Below are positions 1 through 6,142 of a DNA stretch of 16,357 nt, piece after piece. The notes under the pieces were generated by a model. It searched no databases. It was given only the letters and a program-made list of their open reading frames with translations, and was not told where the DNA came from. How positions within the stretch are numbered: the first letter of the stretch is position 1; each line of letters opens with the position of its first letter. Position numbers and translations under genes: made by a program. The stretch is from JAUSKF01 sp964545345 (lineage in GTDB: Bacteria > Patescibacteriota > Minisyncoccia > UBA6257 > WO2-44-18), in the NCBI GenBank assembly GCA_964545345.1, contig CAZJFE010000015.1:1-16357 (forward strand). The letters run 5' to 3'.

Positions 1-1
1 G

Positions 2-244
2 CAGTACAAAGTGCAAAGCCGAGGAGGGTCTGGCGTGAAAACCGCCAAAATTACTGCCAAGACCGGCTTACTAATCGCCGGACAGTTGGTGGATGCCGAA
101 GAAGAGTTGCTAGCTTTGTCCGCTAAAGGACAAATTATCCGAACGCCTCTTTCTACCATCCGTCTTGCCAGCCGAGCCACTCAAGGAGTAAGGATTATGA
201 CTCTCAATTCAGGTGATAAGGTTGCCGGAATTGTCTGCCTCTAA
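2..244 (+). CDS. gyrA: DNA gyrase subunit A, C-terminal end (partial)
   Basis: The frame is open from the left edge, so only the last 80 codons are present. The peptide has the blade pattern of the GyrA C-terminal beta-pinwheel that wraps DNA: RGGSGVKTAKIT, then a short Gly turn, then GQIIRTPLSTIRLASRATQGVR and a closing GDKVAGI strand. This matches the last two blades of GyrA (RGG-GV, then IRT, then R-TQGV, then L-GDKV). It is not the GyrA box proper, which lies in the first blade. The GTG at 11 is an internal Val codon, not a start. ParC is less likely because its C-terminal domain is shorter and more degenerate. The gene ends in TAA, and the heptamer array begins 2 bases later with no clear hairpin terminator between. 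Confidence 0.9.
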   Translation, partial: QYKVQSRGGSGVKTAKITAKTGLLIAGQLVDAEEELLALSAKGQIIRTPLSTIRLASRATQGVRIMTLNSGDKVAGIVCL

Positions 245-245
245 G

Positions 246-339
246 GACGAACGACGGGAGACGAACGATGGACGACCAGGATTGTCCGCCATTTCAAACT
301 CATTGTCGTTTGTCGTAAGTTGTTAGTCGTATGTCATTA
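246..339. repeat. Heptanucleotide repeat array, converging halves
   Basis: Five consecutive 7-mers beginning GA start at 246, 253, 260, 267 and 274 (GACGAAC, GACGGGA, GACGAAC, GATGGAC, GACCAGG). After about 30 unrelated bases, five more run in the opposite orientation at 305, 312, 319, 326 and 333 (GTCGTTT, GTCGTAA, GTTGTTA, GTCGTAT, GTCATTA). The second group is the complement of the array at 1625-1737. It runs straight through the ATG at 331 of the next gene. The 7-base spacing is exact, while the units themselves are degenerate. The two halves can pair with each other, so the RNA could fold into a hairpin after gyrA. Confidence 0.75.
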
Positions 340-1623
340 ACAAAAAATCAAATAGCCATTATTTTCGTAGGCCTAATTCTGATGGTGGGCGTTGTTTTGT
401 TGTTTATTTACGGCTCCAGGGAACGCGGCATTGATGTTTCCGGAAATATTACTTTCTGGGGCGTGTTTGATAGCAATCTGGCCATGAACCAGGCGATCGC
501 CGCTTACCGAGCGCAGAGCCCTTATGTGAACGTTAGCTACCGGCAAGTTGATCCGGCAAGTTATGAAAGCGAGTTGATTGACGCGTTGGCGAGCGGCAAA
601 GCGCCGGACGTGATCATGTTCCACAACAGCTGGCTGCCGAAGCATTTTAATAAAATTGTTCCTTTTTCAAGTGAGTTAATTACCATTGATAAATACCGGG
701 CGTTATTCCCCACCATCGCCGAACAGGATTTCGCCCCAGATGGCAAAATCTTCGCTTTGCCTTTGTATATTGATACGCTCGCGATGTTTTATAACCAGGA
801 TATTTTTGATAACGCCTCTATCGCTCTTCCGCCGAAGACTTGGGGTGATTTAGAAAAAATGATTCCGAAACTCCGGCAGATGGACAAGCTAGGAAGAATT
901 CAGAAACCGGCGGCGGCTATCGGTGGATCCAACCGAAGTATCAACCGAGCCACCGATCTTCTGGGGTTACTGATGCTCCAGACCGGCACTCAGATGGTCA
1001 ACGACGATTTCACCAACGCCACCTTTGCTTCCCGGGAAGGATTGAACGCCTTAAATTTCTACACCAAGTTCGCAAACCCGATCAGCCCATCCTACACCTG
1101 GGGTGATTCACTCCCCTATTCCTTAGACAGCTTCGCCAACGGCGACACGGCAATTATTTTCAACTACGCTTATCAGGCCGACTTATTGAAAGAAAAAAAT
1201 CCGTTTTTGAATTTCCACGTCACCGGAATGCTTCAACCCGATGACCGGACGCAAGATGTAAACTACGGAAATTATTGGGGTCTGGCGGTAACCGTGGGCA
1301 CTCGTAACGTTCTGGCGGCGCAGGACTTCGCTCTGAAAATGACCGGTGATCCGGCAGTCGCCGAACAATATCTAGTGGCTACCAAACGCCCACCGGCTTT
1401 ACGATCGCTAATCAGCAAATACTCCGGCGATCCGGAAGTCGGTATCTTCGCCCGGCAGGCCTTAACCGCTCGCTCTTGGCCGCAAGCCGATCCAGGTCAG
1501 ATTGAGAGAATCCTTTCGGATATGGTGAATACAGTCTTAACCGGACGCCGTCCGGCCACGCAAGCTCTGGAAGAGGCGGCGGGAGCCGTCACGCAAGTGA
1601 TGCAGACAATGCCCAGAAGATAA
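331..1623 (+). CDS. Membrane-anchored extracellular solute-binding protein (family 1)
   Basis: This encodes 430 residues with the fold pattern of ABC sugar/glycerol-3-phosphate binding proteins (SBP_bac_1). A hydrophobic segment at 8-27 is followed by the opening strand NITFWGVFDS at 39-48, then YRAQSPYVNVSYRQVD, the GKAPDVIMFHNSWLP strand-loop, FALPLYIDTLAMFYNQDIF, and a C-terminal helix bundle. There is no Cys after the hydrophobic segment, so it is probably held by an uncleaved N-terminal helix rather than as a lipoprotein. No permease or ATPase gene is nearby; the downstream neighbours are four T4SS-type pilins. The start at 331 lies inside the heptamer array and has no visible Shine-Dalgarno site. 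The ligand cannot be told from sequence. A role in substrate capture is family knowledge; a link with the pili is inference. Confidence 0.85.
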   Translation: MSLTKNQIAIIFVGLILMVGVVLLFIYGSRERGIDVSGNITFWGVFDSNLAMNQAIAAYRAQSPYVNVSYRQVDPASYESELIDALASGKAPDVIMFHNSWLPKHFNKIVPFSSELITIDKYRALFPTIAEQDFAPDGKIFALPLYIDTLAMFYNQDIFDNASIALPPKTWGDLEKMIPKLRQMDKLGRIQKPAAAIGGSNRSINRATDLLGLLMLQTGTQMVNDDFTNATFASREGLNALNFYTKFANPISPSYTWGDSLPYSLDSFANGDTAIIFNYAYQADLLKEKNPFLNFHVTGMLQPDDRTQDVNYGNYWGLAVTVGTRNVLAAQDFALKMTGDPAVAEQYLVATKRPPALRSLISKYSGDPEVGIFARQALTARSWPQADPGQIERILSDMVNTVLTGRRPATQALEEAAGAVTQVMQTMPRR

Positions 1624-1624
1624 C

Positions 1625-1737
1625 TTACGACCTACGACGAACGACTAACGACAAGAAAATAACTTATGACGAATAACCAACAACGAACGACTTACAACTA
1701 ACTACTAACAAATGACTAACGACTTACGACAAACGAC
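1625..1737 (+). repeat. Heptanucleotide array, consensus NNACGAC
   Basis: About thirteen 7-base units end in (A/T)AC or GAC: TTACGAC, CTACGAC, GAACGAC, TAACGAC, then an 11-base break, then TTATGAC, GAATAAC, CAACAAC, GAACGAC, TTACAAC, TAACTAC, TAACAAA, a 4-base break, TAACGAC, TTACGAC and AAACGAC. The array starts one base after the TAA of the solute-binding protein gene. It continues through the ATG at 1712, so it encodes the first nine residues of the next protein. It is the inverted counterpart of the copy at 305-339. Confidence 0.85.
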
Positions 1738-2161
1738 AGGAGCGAAACTGCTATTTGGGATGATGGCGTTGTTGGCGATCGGGGTTCTGTCATTAGCGGC
1801 AATCATGCCAGCGTTGGTTCATGCAGCGCCACCACCTCCAGTTGATCTCCAACTACGTCCGAAATGCGATCCGACCTTGGCCCCAACCATGCCCGGCTCC
1901 TGCGATCTGGCTGCTTTCGTGGGTTTCATCCAAAACATCATTGAGTTCATGTTTTATATTTCCATTCCGATCGCCGTGCTGTTCATCGTCTATGGCTCGT
2001 TTGTTATAATGACTGCTGGAGGGTCGGAGGATCGATTCAGGAAGGGTAAGGGCGTGATTACGGCGGCGATTATCGGAATCATCATCGTCTTCTCCTCTAA
2101 CCTAATAGTCACCACGATAGAAAAGGCGCTTAAGTCAGGCGCGGAACAGATATTAAAATAA
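1712..2161 (+). CDS. T4SS-type pilin (TrbC/VirB2-like), paralogue 1
   Basis: This encodes 149 residues: a signal-like segment (about 14-38, ending LVHA), a Pro-rich stretch, two Cys (52 and 64), and two membrane helices at about 73-100 and 114-135. The helices are separated by the hydrophilic turn MTAGGSEDRFRKGKG. The pattern of TAGG, then charged residues, then Lys, then a second hydrophobic helix is that of VirB2/TrbC pilin subunits and of the T4SS_pilin family common in CPR genomes. The start is uncertain. ATG 1712 lies within the heptamer array with no Shine-Dalgarno site. The in-frame ATG at 1760 gives a shorter protein without positive charges before the helix, and an AGGAG at 1738-1742 sits 17 bases ahead of it. 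I kept 1712 because Arg6 and Lys12 make a better n-region. Confidence 0.75.
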   Translation: MTNDLRQTTGAKLLFGMMALLAIGVLSLAAIMPALVHAAPPPPVDLQLRPKCDPTLAPTMPGSCDLAAFVGFIQNIIEFMFYISIPIAVLFIVYGSFVIMTAGGSEDRFRKGKGVITAAIIGIIIVFSSNLIVTTIEKALKSGAEQILK

Positions 2162-2165
2162 AAGA

Positions 2166-2549
2166 ATGAGAAATTATAAGAAATCTTTGGCAATTGCGGT
2201 TTTAGCGATGGCGGCTTTGCCGATATTGGTGCTTGGAGCACCTGAAAGTGGAGGAAAGACGCCTCCACCCTCACCGCTCACCTCAATAGAACTCCCCAAC
2301 CCTTTGCTTAAGGGCACAACTATAGAGATGGTCTTTAGCAAAATTCTTGCCGCATTAAGAGTGGTAATCCCATCAATAGCGGCCGGTGTGATCATTTATG
2401 CCGCTTTCCAAATCCTTACCGCCGGAGGAGATACCGGTAAATTCGCTACTGCCAAAAAGACCATCGGTTATGCCGTCGCCGGATTGGCGTTATTCCTGGT
2501 GGCAGACCTAATAGTCGGGGTAATCACCGAATTTCTCGGAAAAAAATGA
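2166..2549 (+). CDS. T4SS-type pilin (TrbC/VirB2-like), paralogue 2
   Basis: This encodes 127 residues. A cleavable signal peptide is likely (1-25: KK then a hydrophobic core, then LVLGA), followed by a short Pro-rich linker and helix 1 (about 61-86). Then come the turn LTAGGDTGKFATAKK and helix 2 (about 99-123). The TAGGD-GKF-AKK turn matches paralogue 1 and the VirB2/TrbC signature. It begins 4 bases after the previous stop, with no strong Shine-Dalgarno site, so translational coupling is likely. It overlaps the next gene by 4 bases (ATGA), again pointing to a single operon. Its stop is TGA, which argues against a recoded UGA in this organism. Confidence 0.8.
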   Translation: MRNYKKSLAIAVLAMAALPILVLGAPESGGKTPPPSPLTSIELPNPLLKGTTIEMVFSKILAALRVVIPSIAAGVIIYAAFQILTAGGDTGKFATAKKTIGYAVAGLALFLVADLIVGVITEFLGKK

Positions 2550-2920
2550 GGAAAATTTTATTAATATCCTTTGTTTTAAGCATACTAATCATCCCGGCCG
2601 TGAGTTTGGCGCTTGGAGAAGGGCCGGCTACACAGCGATTTTTAGATATTGTCGGCAACATCAAGAACTTGGCGGTCGGTTTCTTAATAGCGATCTCCAC
2701 CCTCTTTATAATTTACGCCGGCTTCCTGTATGTTACATCCGCCGCGAATCCAAATAATATCACCCAGGCAAAAGACATTATTACCTATGCCATAATTGGC
2801 ATCGTGGTGGCCCTATTATCGCAAGTGATTGTCGGGGTAGTTACTTCCGTCCTAACTGATTCTTCCAGCCCCTCGTTTAGCCCTGTAGAGAAGTACTATA
2901 AGGGTGTCTTTGATTATTAA
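2546..2920 (+). CDS. T4SS-type pilin (TrbC/VirB2-like), paralogue 3
   Basis: This encodes 124 residues. A signal-like N-terminus (1-22) is followed by helix 1 (about 43-64, containing STLFIIYAGFLYVTS), a polar turn ANPNNITQAKD, and helix 2 (about 78-100, containing YAIIGIVVALLSQVIVGVV). The TAGG turn of paralogues 1 and 2 is replaced by TSAANP. Both helices are almost identical to those of paralogue 4, so these two are the most recent duplicates. It has an extra polar C-terminal tail (104-124, ending KGVFDY) that the others lack. The start overlaps the preceding stop as ATGA. Confidence 0.8.
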   Translation: MRKILLISFVLSILIIPAVSLALGEGPATQRFLDIVGNIKNLAVGFLIAISTLFIIYAGFLYVTSAANPNNITQAKDIITYAIIGIVVALLSQVIVGVVTSVLTDSSSPSFSPVEKYYKGVFDY

Positions 2921-2938
2921 TCAAAACTGATGATGTTT

Positions 2939-2947
2939 TGTTATAAT
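2939..2947 (+). promoter_or_regulatory. Extended -10 promoter ahead of pilin paralogue 4
   Basis: TG-T-TATAAT at 2939-2947 is a perfect extended -10 element, 19 bases after the stop of paralogue 3. No good -35 is visible, which is common for extended -10 promoters. Transcription would start near 2954. This would give the fourth pilin its own transcript in addition to read-through from upstream. Confidence 0.5.
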
Positions 2948-2958
2948 TAGATTACCTT

Positions 2959-2988
2959 ATGAAAGGTCGGGAAATCGTAAATTATTAA
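2959..2988 (+). CDS. Possible 9-residue leader peptide ahead of pilin 4
   Basis: ATG at 2959 opens a nine-codon frame (MKGREIVNY) whose TAA ends one base before the ATG of the next gene (TAA-G-ATG). It starts about 5 bases after the transcription start expected from the extended -10 box. This arrangement would let ribosomes terminate and restart on the pilin gene, which has no Shine-Dalgarno site of its own. A frame this short can occur by chance. Confidence 0.25.
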   Translation: MKGREIVNY

Positions 2989-2989
2989 G

Positions 2990-3337
2990 ATGAATAAATT
3001 CTCTAAAGCCGCTTTAATTACCGCCGTTGTTCTATTGCCAGTTTTGGCAATGGCGCAGGGAGGAGCCGGTATCCCGGAGGTAAAACCGTTGTCCGGAGAC
3101 ACCAACATCGCCACTTTAATGGGCAAGGTAGCTAACTGGGCGACTGGTCTTTTAATCGCCCTCTCTACCCTCTTCATCATCTTCGCCGCTTTCTTGTATG
3201 TAACGGCTGGCGCGGATCCTGGCAATGTTGATAAGGCCAAAACCATTATCATGTATGCCGTTATCGGCATTGTGGTTGCTTTGCTCTCGCAGGTCGTCGC
3301 TGGCGTGGTAAAAGCAGTTATCGGGACTGGTGGGTAG
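2990..3337 (+). CDS. T4SS-type pilin (TrbC/VirB2-like), paralogue 4
   Basis: This encodes 115 residues. A signal peptide (1-22, ending LAMAQ) is followed by a short linker, helix 1 (about 50-71, LLIALSTLFIIFAAFLYV), the turn TAGADPGNVDKAK, and helix 2 (about 85-109). The sequence is very close to paralogue 3 across both helices but lacks its C-terminal tail. It is separated from the first three by 69 bases that hold an extended -10 promoter. Having its own promoter and a strong terminator right after suggests it may be the major pilin. That is inference. Confidence 0.8.
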   Translation: MNKFSKAALITAVVLLPVLAMAQGGAGIPEVKPLSGDTNIATLMGKVANWATGLLIALSTLFIIFAAFLYVTAGADPGNVDKAKTIIMYAVIGIVVALLSQVVAGVVKAVIGTGG

Positions 3338-3359
3338 ATCCCCCTTTCCTTGGATAAGA

Positions 3360-3391
3360 AAAACCCCGCCTATACCCATAGGCGGGGTTTT
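3360..3391. terminator. Bidirectional rho-independent terminator
   Basis: A perfect 14-bp stem (arm AAAACCCCGCCTAT, 3360-3373 with 3378-3391) closes a 4-base loop. On the plus strand the right arm ends in TTTT, serving the pilin genes. On the minus strand it ends in TTTTTCTT, serving the convergent gene at 3432-4202. Confidence 0.9.
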
Positions 3392-3396
3392 GGTTT

Positions 3397-3425
3397 ATCC
3401 CTTACATAAGTTTTATGTGAGGGAT
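3397..3425. repeat. Intergenic palindrome copy A
   Basis: Arms TCCCTTACATAA (3398-3409) and TTATGTGAGGGA (3413-3424) enclose GTT. The palindrome extends by one A/T pair to 3397/3425. One pair inside the stem is T opposite G, kept in copies A to D, so the copies have a fixed orientation. It lies between the stop of 3432-4202 and the shared terminator. It is identical over 27 bases to copy B. Confidence 0.85.
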
Positions 3426-3431
3426 TTGTAG

Positions 3432-4202
3432 CTATCTCTCTATCCAGACTTCGACGGTTCCGGGAGTGCCACGGATTTTGAAGGTCCTCTCGGGGATTGA
3501 TCCTAGCCAGAGAAATTCTCCAGCATCCGCCCGCTTGGTAGAGCCATCCGCAAGCTGGTATTCTTCCCAGCACCCGGGACGGTTGATGTCAAGGTTGACC
3601 GCGTCGTAGGGAAGTTCAACCCACTCCGACCACTTCTCTTCCTCCACCTTCACCTTCTTGAAGAGCTCGAGCTTCCTCTCTACCCAGATCTCAACAACAC
3701 CTGCGGTTCCCTTGATCCGAAAACTGCAGTGCGAAATGGTACCCAGCCAAGGAGTTGGGTCCTCCTTGCTCGTAAAAGTCTTCTCATCGCCGTTCCAACA
3801 CTGGAACCCAAGCCAATCAGCAGTAGAGTGGTAAAGTCGGAATTCTCTGTCCGGTGGAAGTGTAACTTCCTCAGACCACCCGCCCTCTTTAACCGTGACT
3901 CTCTTGAAAATTCGTTCGTTCGGTTTACTACCAGACTTTCTGGAATCTGCTGCGAAGGATGCCGGTTTCTCTGCGATCGACGGCTGATGCTGATGGGCAT
4001 GCTGGCACTCGGGGCAGGCACCAACCGGCGCGCTATTTGCGACGCTCCCGGTACCAATCGGTACCTCCTTCGCCGCGGCCATCGCCGACTCCTTTCGGAT
4101 GATGATGCAGGCGAGCATGAAGAGCCCACCGATGATAAGCGACCAGACCCACTTGGACTTGTGATGCTCAATCACTTGAGCTCTGGGCTGCTCGTCGTAC
4201 AT
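3432..4202 (-). CDS. Membrane-anchored protein with two FKKV/EIWIER domains
   Basis: I do not recognise this family. The 256-residue protein has one membrane helix (about 19-36) and a Cys/His cluster CPECQHAHQH at 63-72. Two copies of a ~80-residue domain follow, at about 97-176 and 178-256. Each copy opens with F-K-(R/K)-V-x-V, then W-S-E-x-V-x-L-P, then W-L-G-(T/S)-I, and closes with F-(R/K)-I-(K/R)-G-T-x-G-x-V-E-(I/V)-W-(V/I)-E-R. The same domain occurs once in the neighbouring gene. The start is set at 4202 because GAGGAG sits 7 bases upstream. Extending to 4283 would translate palindrome B (SHKTYVRDK), so the longer form is unlikely. It is the last gene after the SPFH gene at 4823-5917. 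The domain probably faces outside the cytoplasm (inference from the anchor). Confidence 0.8.
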   Translation of the reverse strand: MYDEQPRAQVIEHHKSKWVWSLIIGGLFMLACIIIRKESAMAAAKEVPIGTGSVANSAPVGACPECQHAHQHQPSIAEKPASFAADSRKSGSKPNERIFKRVTVKEGGWSEEVTLPPDREFRLYHSTADWLGFQCWNGDEKTFTSKEDPTPWLGTISHCSFRIKGTAGVVEIWVERKLELFKKVKVEEEKWSEWVELPYDAVNLDINRPGCWEEYQLADGSTKRADAGEFLWLGSIPERTFKIRGTPGTVEVWIER

Positions 4203-4209
4203 GGTTTTT

Positions 4210-4215
4210 CTCCTC
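4210..4215 (-). promoter_or_regulatory. Shine-Dalgarno site fixing the start at 4202
   Basis: GAGGAG on the minus strand lies 7 bases before the ATG at 4202. It lies between that ATG and palindrome B, which shows that the upstream in-frame ATG at 4283 is not the start. Confidence 0.8.
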
Positions 4216-4221
4216 GGCTTG

Positions 4222-4248
4222 TCCCTTACATAAGTTTTATGTGAGGGA
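4222..4248. repeat. Intergenic palindrome copy B
   Basis: It is identical to copy A over 27 bases (arms TCCCTTACATAA and TTATGTGAGGGA, loop GTT). It sits between a strong hairpin at 4260-4290 and the Shine-Dalgarno site of 3432-4202, so it would be in that gene's leader RNA. Confidence 0.85.
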
Positions 4249-4259
4249 TGGTTTTTGAA

Positions 4260-4290
4260 AGCCCCGTTGAGCACATTGCTCAACGGGGCT
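4260..4290. terminator. Strong hairpin after the 4296-4808 gene, terminator or attenuator
   Basis: A perfect 14-bp stem (arm AGCCCCGTTGAGCA, 4260-4273 with 4277-4290) encloses a 3-base loop. It begins 5 bases after the TGA/TAA end of the minus-strand gene. The U-tail on the minus strand is poor (TTTC then A-run), and likewise on the plus strand, so termination may be partial. No -10 box is visible between it and the next gene, so 3432-4202 probably depends on read-through. Confidence 0.6.
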
Positions 4291-4295
4291 GATCT

Positions 4296-4808
4296 TTACT
4301 TTCTTTCTATCCAGATTTCAGCGATACCAGGTGTACCGCGAACCCAGAACTTGCTGTGAGGAACATCTCCCCAATAAGGGGGGTCTGCTCCTTCCCGTAC
4401 TTCTGGAAGTATCTCACCGTTCCAGAATTTCACTTGGTACCACTCGGCTGAGGGGTACTTGATCTTGAATTCGGTATTATCTGGTAATTCCACCAGCTCC
4501 GAATCCGACCAATCGCACCCCACCTTCACCTTCTTGAAGAACTCCAGCTTCGCTTTGGGAGCCGCGGGCTTTTCTACCGCTGGAGGAGCAGACCCCGTGC
4601 CGCTTGAGGGCGGCACGGGAGGAACGGGCGTTTCAGACGTCGGCGGAACCGGCGTCACGCTTCCGATCACTTTCGTCGGCTCGTCTTTCTTCGGCCCGCC
4701 AGTCCACACCTGGTAGATCGCGATCACTCCACAGACGATCAGGATCGCCACGATGAACTTGTTGGGCTGAAGCATCACAACAGCCGATTCTTCCTTCTTG
4801 TCGACCAT
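4296..4808 (-). CDS. Membrane-anchored protein with one FKKV/EIWIER domain
   Basis: This is an unrecognised 170-residue protein. A short cytoplasmic start is followed by a membrane helix (about 17-35), a Pro/Thr/Ser-rich linker (about 42-86) and one copy of the ~80-residue domain (88-169). The domain has FFKKVKV, WSDSELVELP, a WNGE segment, YWGDVPHSKFWVRGTPG and a closing IAEIWIERK. These match the two domains of the adjacent protein position by position. AGGAGG lies 5 bases before the ATG. The start is only 14 bases after the stop of the SPFH gene, so the two are probably co-translated. The linker suggests the domain is held at a distance from the membrane. The function is unknown. Confidence 0.8.
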   Translation of the reverse strand: MVDKKEESAVVMLQPNKFIVAILIVCGVIAIYQVWTGGPKKDEPTKVIGSVTPVPPTSETPVPPVPPSSGTGSAPPAVEKPAAPKAKLEFFKKVKVGCDWSDSELVELPDNTEFKIKYPSAEWYQVKFWNGEILPEVREGADPPYWGDVPHSKFWVRGTPGIAEIWIERK

Positions 4809-4822
4809 GTCAGCCTCCTCTT

Positions 4823-5917
4823 TTAGGAGAAAATGTCTTTGAGAATTTCTTTGGCGTTTTTGCCAATGTCCCAGTGCTTGACCTGCTTCGTGACGATCCC
4901 ATCGTTAGTCTGCACCATCTCTGCCGCCTTCTCGAAAGACACCAGTTGGCCACCGTTTTTCACGGATTCCTTCTGGTAGTCCCGAGCGCGCTTCATGAAA
5001 TTCCTGTGAATCACGTTCTTGGCCTTCGCCCTTTCTTCTTCAACTTCCTTGCCCTGCTCGGCAGCGATCAGCTCAGCCGGATACTCCGGATCGGAAATGA
5101 TGCACTGGTCGATCACGATCCCGAAGTAATCCTCCAGCAAAGTGTGGCCGACGTGGGCATGCTTGAGAGCAAAAGTCACTCTCTTACCGATGCCTTTGAT
5201 GTCGGCGAATACCTGCTCGCGCTTGTCAAACTGGTGCGCTTCCAGCTGGATGAAATACTTAATCCAGTCGGTCAGAGCGGTCTTCTTCGCCGCGTCGTCC
5301 ATCATGAAGTAGTTCCGAAGTTCCCCGGTTTTCTTGCTGTACTGCAGAAATCCCTTCAGGGGCGCTCCGTCACGCTTCTTCGTCTCCGCGGTAACGGCGA
5401 ACGGAATGGACGACCGGTCAATGACCGCTTCGCGAACCGCCGTCTCGATGGAAATGAAGAACGGACGGAAGATCCAAGTCGGACCTTCCGGACGCGATCT
5501 CCAAGTCTTACCGAGAAAGGCGATTACGACGCCACGATACGAACTGACTTTGGTCCAGCACGGAAAGAACCAACCAGCCGCGAGGATCGCCCGAATCATC
5601 GGGGAAACCCGCGACAGGAAAGTCCCACCCGGCCAGATCAGCGCCGCCGGCACCAGGAAAATCAAGGCAAACAGCAGGCACTGACAGGCCATGTTCACCA
5701 ACCGCCAGCCACGATTTTTCATCGGGGCGTGGACCGGAGGATGAACCGGAGCCGGAGCTCCAGCCGCGACGGCTTGCCCGCCTACGGTGGGAACCGCTGG
5801 CTGAGCGACATTGAGTCGCCTCCGCCAGACAATCGCCATCACTGCGAGCGCAGCAACCACAATGGTCGCCGCCGCTCCCGCGCCGATGGCAAGACCCTTC
5901 AGAAGGTCGTAAATCAT
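4823..5917 (-). CDS. SPFH/Band 7 (prohibitin-like) membrane protein A
   Basis: This encodes 364 residues. Hydrophobic segments lie at about 9-31, 72-94 and 103-121. An SPFH-like region runs from about 125: YRGVVIAFLGK, then PEGPTWIFRPFF, then strands FAVTAETKKRDG, ending with FGIVIDQCIISD (265-276). An Ala/Glu/Lys-rich helix follows (285-320). The order of RGVV-LGK, PG/RPF, I-x-I-S-D and a charged helix is typical of the stomatin/prohibitin superfamily, which forms membrane rings and microdomains. It has more N-terminal membrane segments than usual, with a Pro/Ala-rich spacer (36-66). AAGGAG lies 6 bases before the ATG. It is the first gene of a unit with two FKKV/EIWIER proteins. Assignment rests on the motif pattern and is weaker than for the second SPFH protein. 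Confidence 0.7.
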   Translation of the reverse strand: MIYDLLKGLAIGAGAAATIVVAALAVMAIVWRRRLNVAQPAVPTVGGQAVAAGAPAPVHPPVHAPMKNRGWRLVNMACQCLLFALIFLVPAALIWPGGTFLSRVSPMIRAILAAGWFFPCWTKVSSYRGVVIAFLGKTWRSRPEGPTWIFRPFFISIETAVREAVIDRSSIPFAVTAETKKRDGAPLKGFLQYSKKTGELRNYFMMDDAAKKTALTDWIKYFIQLEAHQFDKREQVFADIKGIGKRVTFALKHAHVGHTLLEDYFGIVIDQCIISDPEYPAELIAAEQGKEVEEERAKAKNVIHRNFMKRARDYQKESVKNGGQLVSFEKAAEMVQTNDGIVTKQVKHWDIGKNAKEILKDIFS

Positions 5918-5949
5918 GGCTATCTCCTTTTGGTGAATTTTTGAGTTTA

Positions 5950-5974
5950 TCCCTTACACAAAGTGTGTGAGGGA
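5950..5974. repeat. Intergenic palindrome copy C
   Basis: Arms TCCCTTACACA and TGTGTGAGGGA enclose AAG. Compared with copies A and B, the tenth stem pair is C-G instead of T-A, a compensatory change. It lies in the leader of the SPFH-A unit, between promoter (6017-6045) and gene. Confidence 0.8.
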
Positions 5975-6016
5975 TTGGTTTTTTTGATTAAATTCTCAAC
6001 GTGCTACTACCCGGCC

Positions 6017-6045
6017 ATTATACACTAAATCTCAATAAAAGTCAA
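6017..6045 (-). promoter_or_regulatory. Promoter of the SPFH-A unit
   Basis: On the minus strand, TTGACT (6045-6040) is followed after 17 bases by TATAAT (6022-6017), an 11 of 12 match to the housekeeping consensus. The transcript would start near 6010, giving a leader of about 90 bases that contains palindrome C. The sequence around the -10 (TAGTGTATAAT) recurs nearly unchanged in the promoter of the other SPFH gene. Confidence 0.75.
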
Positions 6046-6118
6046 CCCTTCGTAATGGTTCAATGGCTTGTATCCACCCACCTCTAAACAGGCCTAAATC
6101 CCCCTTAAAACTATATAC

Positions 6119-6142
6119 CCGACTTTGACGCGTCAAAGTCGG
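6119..6142. repeat. 24-bp perfect palindrome
   Basis: CCGACTTTGACG is followed directly by its reverse complement with no spacer. It lies 74 bases upstream of the SPFH-A -35 box and just beyond the SPFH-B terminator. Its shape is that of a dimeric repressor operator, and it contains the -35 box of a plus-strand promoter. It is not related to the TCCC-type palindromes. Confidence 0.8.

Noticed and set aside
246..339. Transposon terminal inverted repeats around the solute-binding gene
   Set aside because: The arrays are inverted relative to each other, but no transposase gene or target-site duplication is visible, and the units are degenerate heptamers rather than one fixed end sequence.
2542..2549. 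UGA recoded as Gly (Gracilibacteria/SR1 code)
   Set aside because: TGA ends several well-formed genes at sensible places, such as pilin 2 with its ATGA overlap and the 7234 gene next to its terminator.
3680..4244. Open frames on both strands overlapping the two-domain anchored protein
   Set aside because: Compositionally odd products (Ser/Arg-rich) in other frames of a gene whose repeated domain proves its reading frame.
4203..4283. N-terminal extension of the 3432-4202 protein to 4283
   Set aside because: It would translate palindrome B and part of the upstream hairpin, and the Shine-Dalgarno site lies downstream of it, ahead of ATG 4202.
4874..5944. 356-codon open frame on the plus strand opposite SPFH-A
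   Set aside because: It is antisense to a gene with a promoter, Shine-Dalgarno site and SPFH motifs. Its product is rich in Arg, Pro and His with no domain pattern and no start signal.
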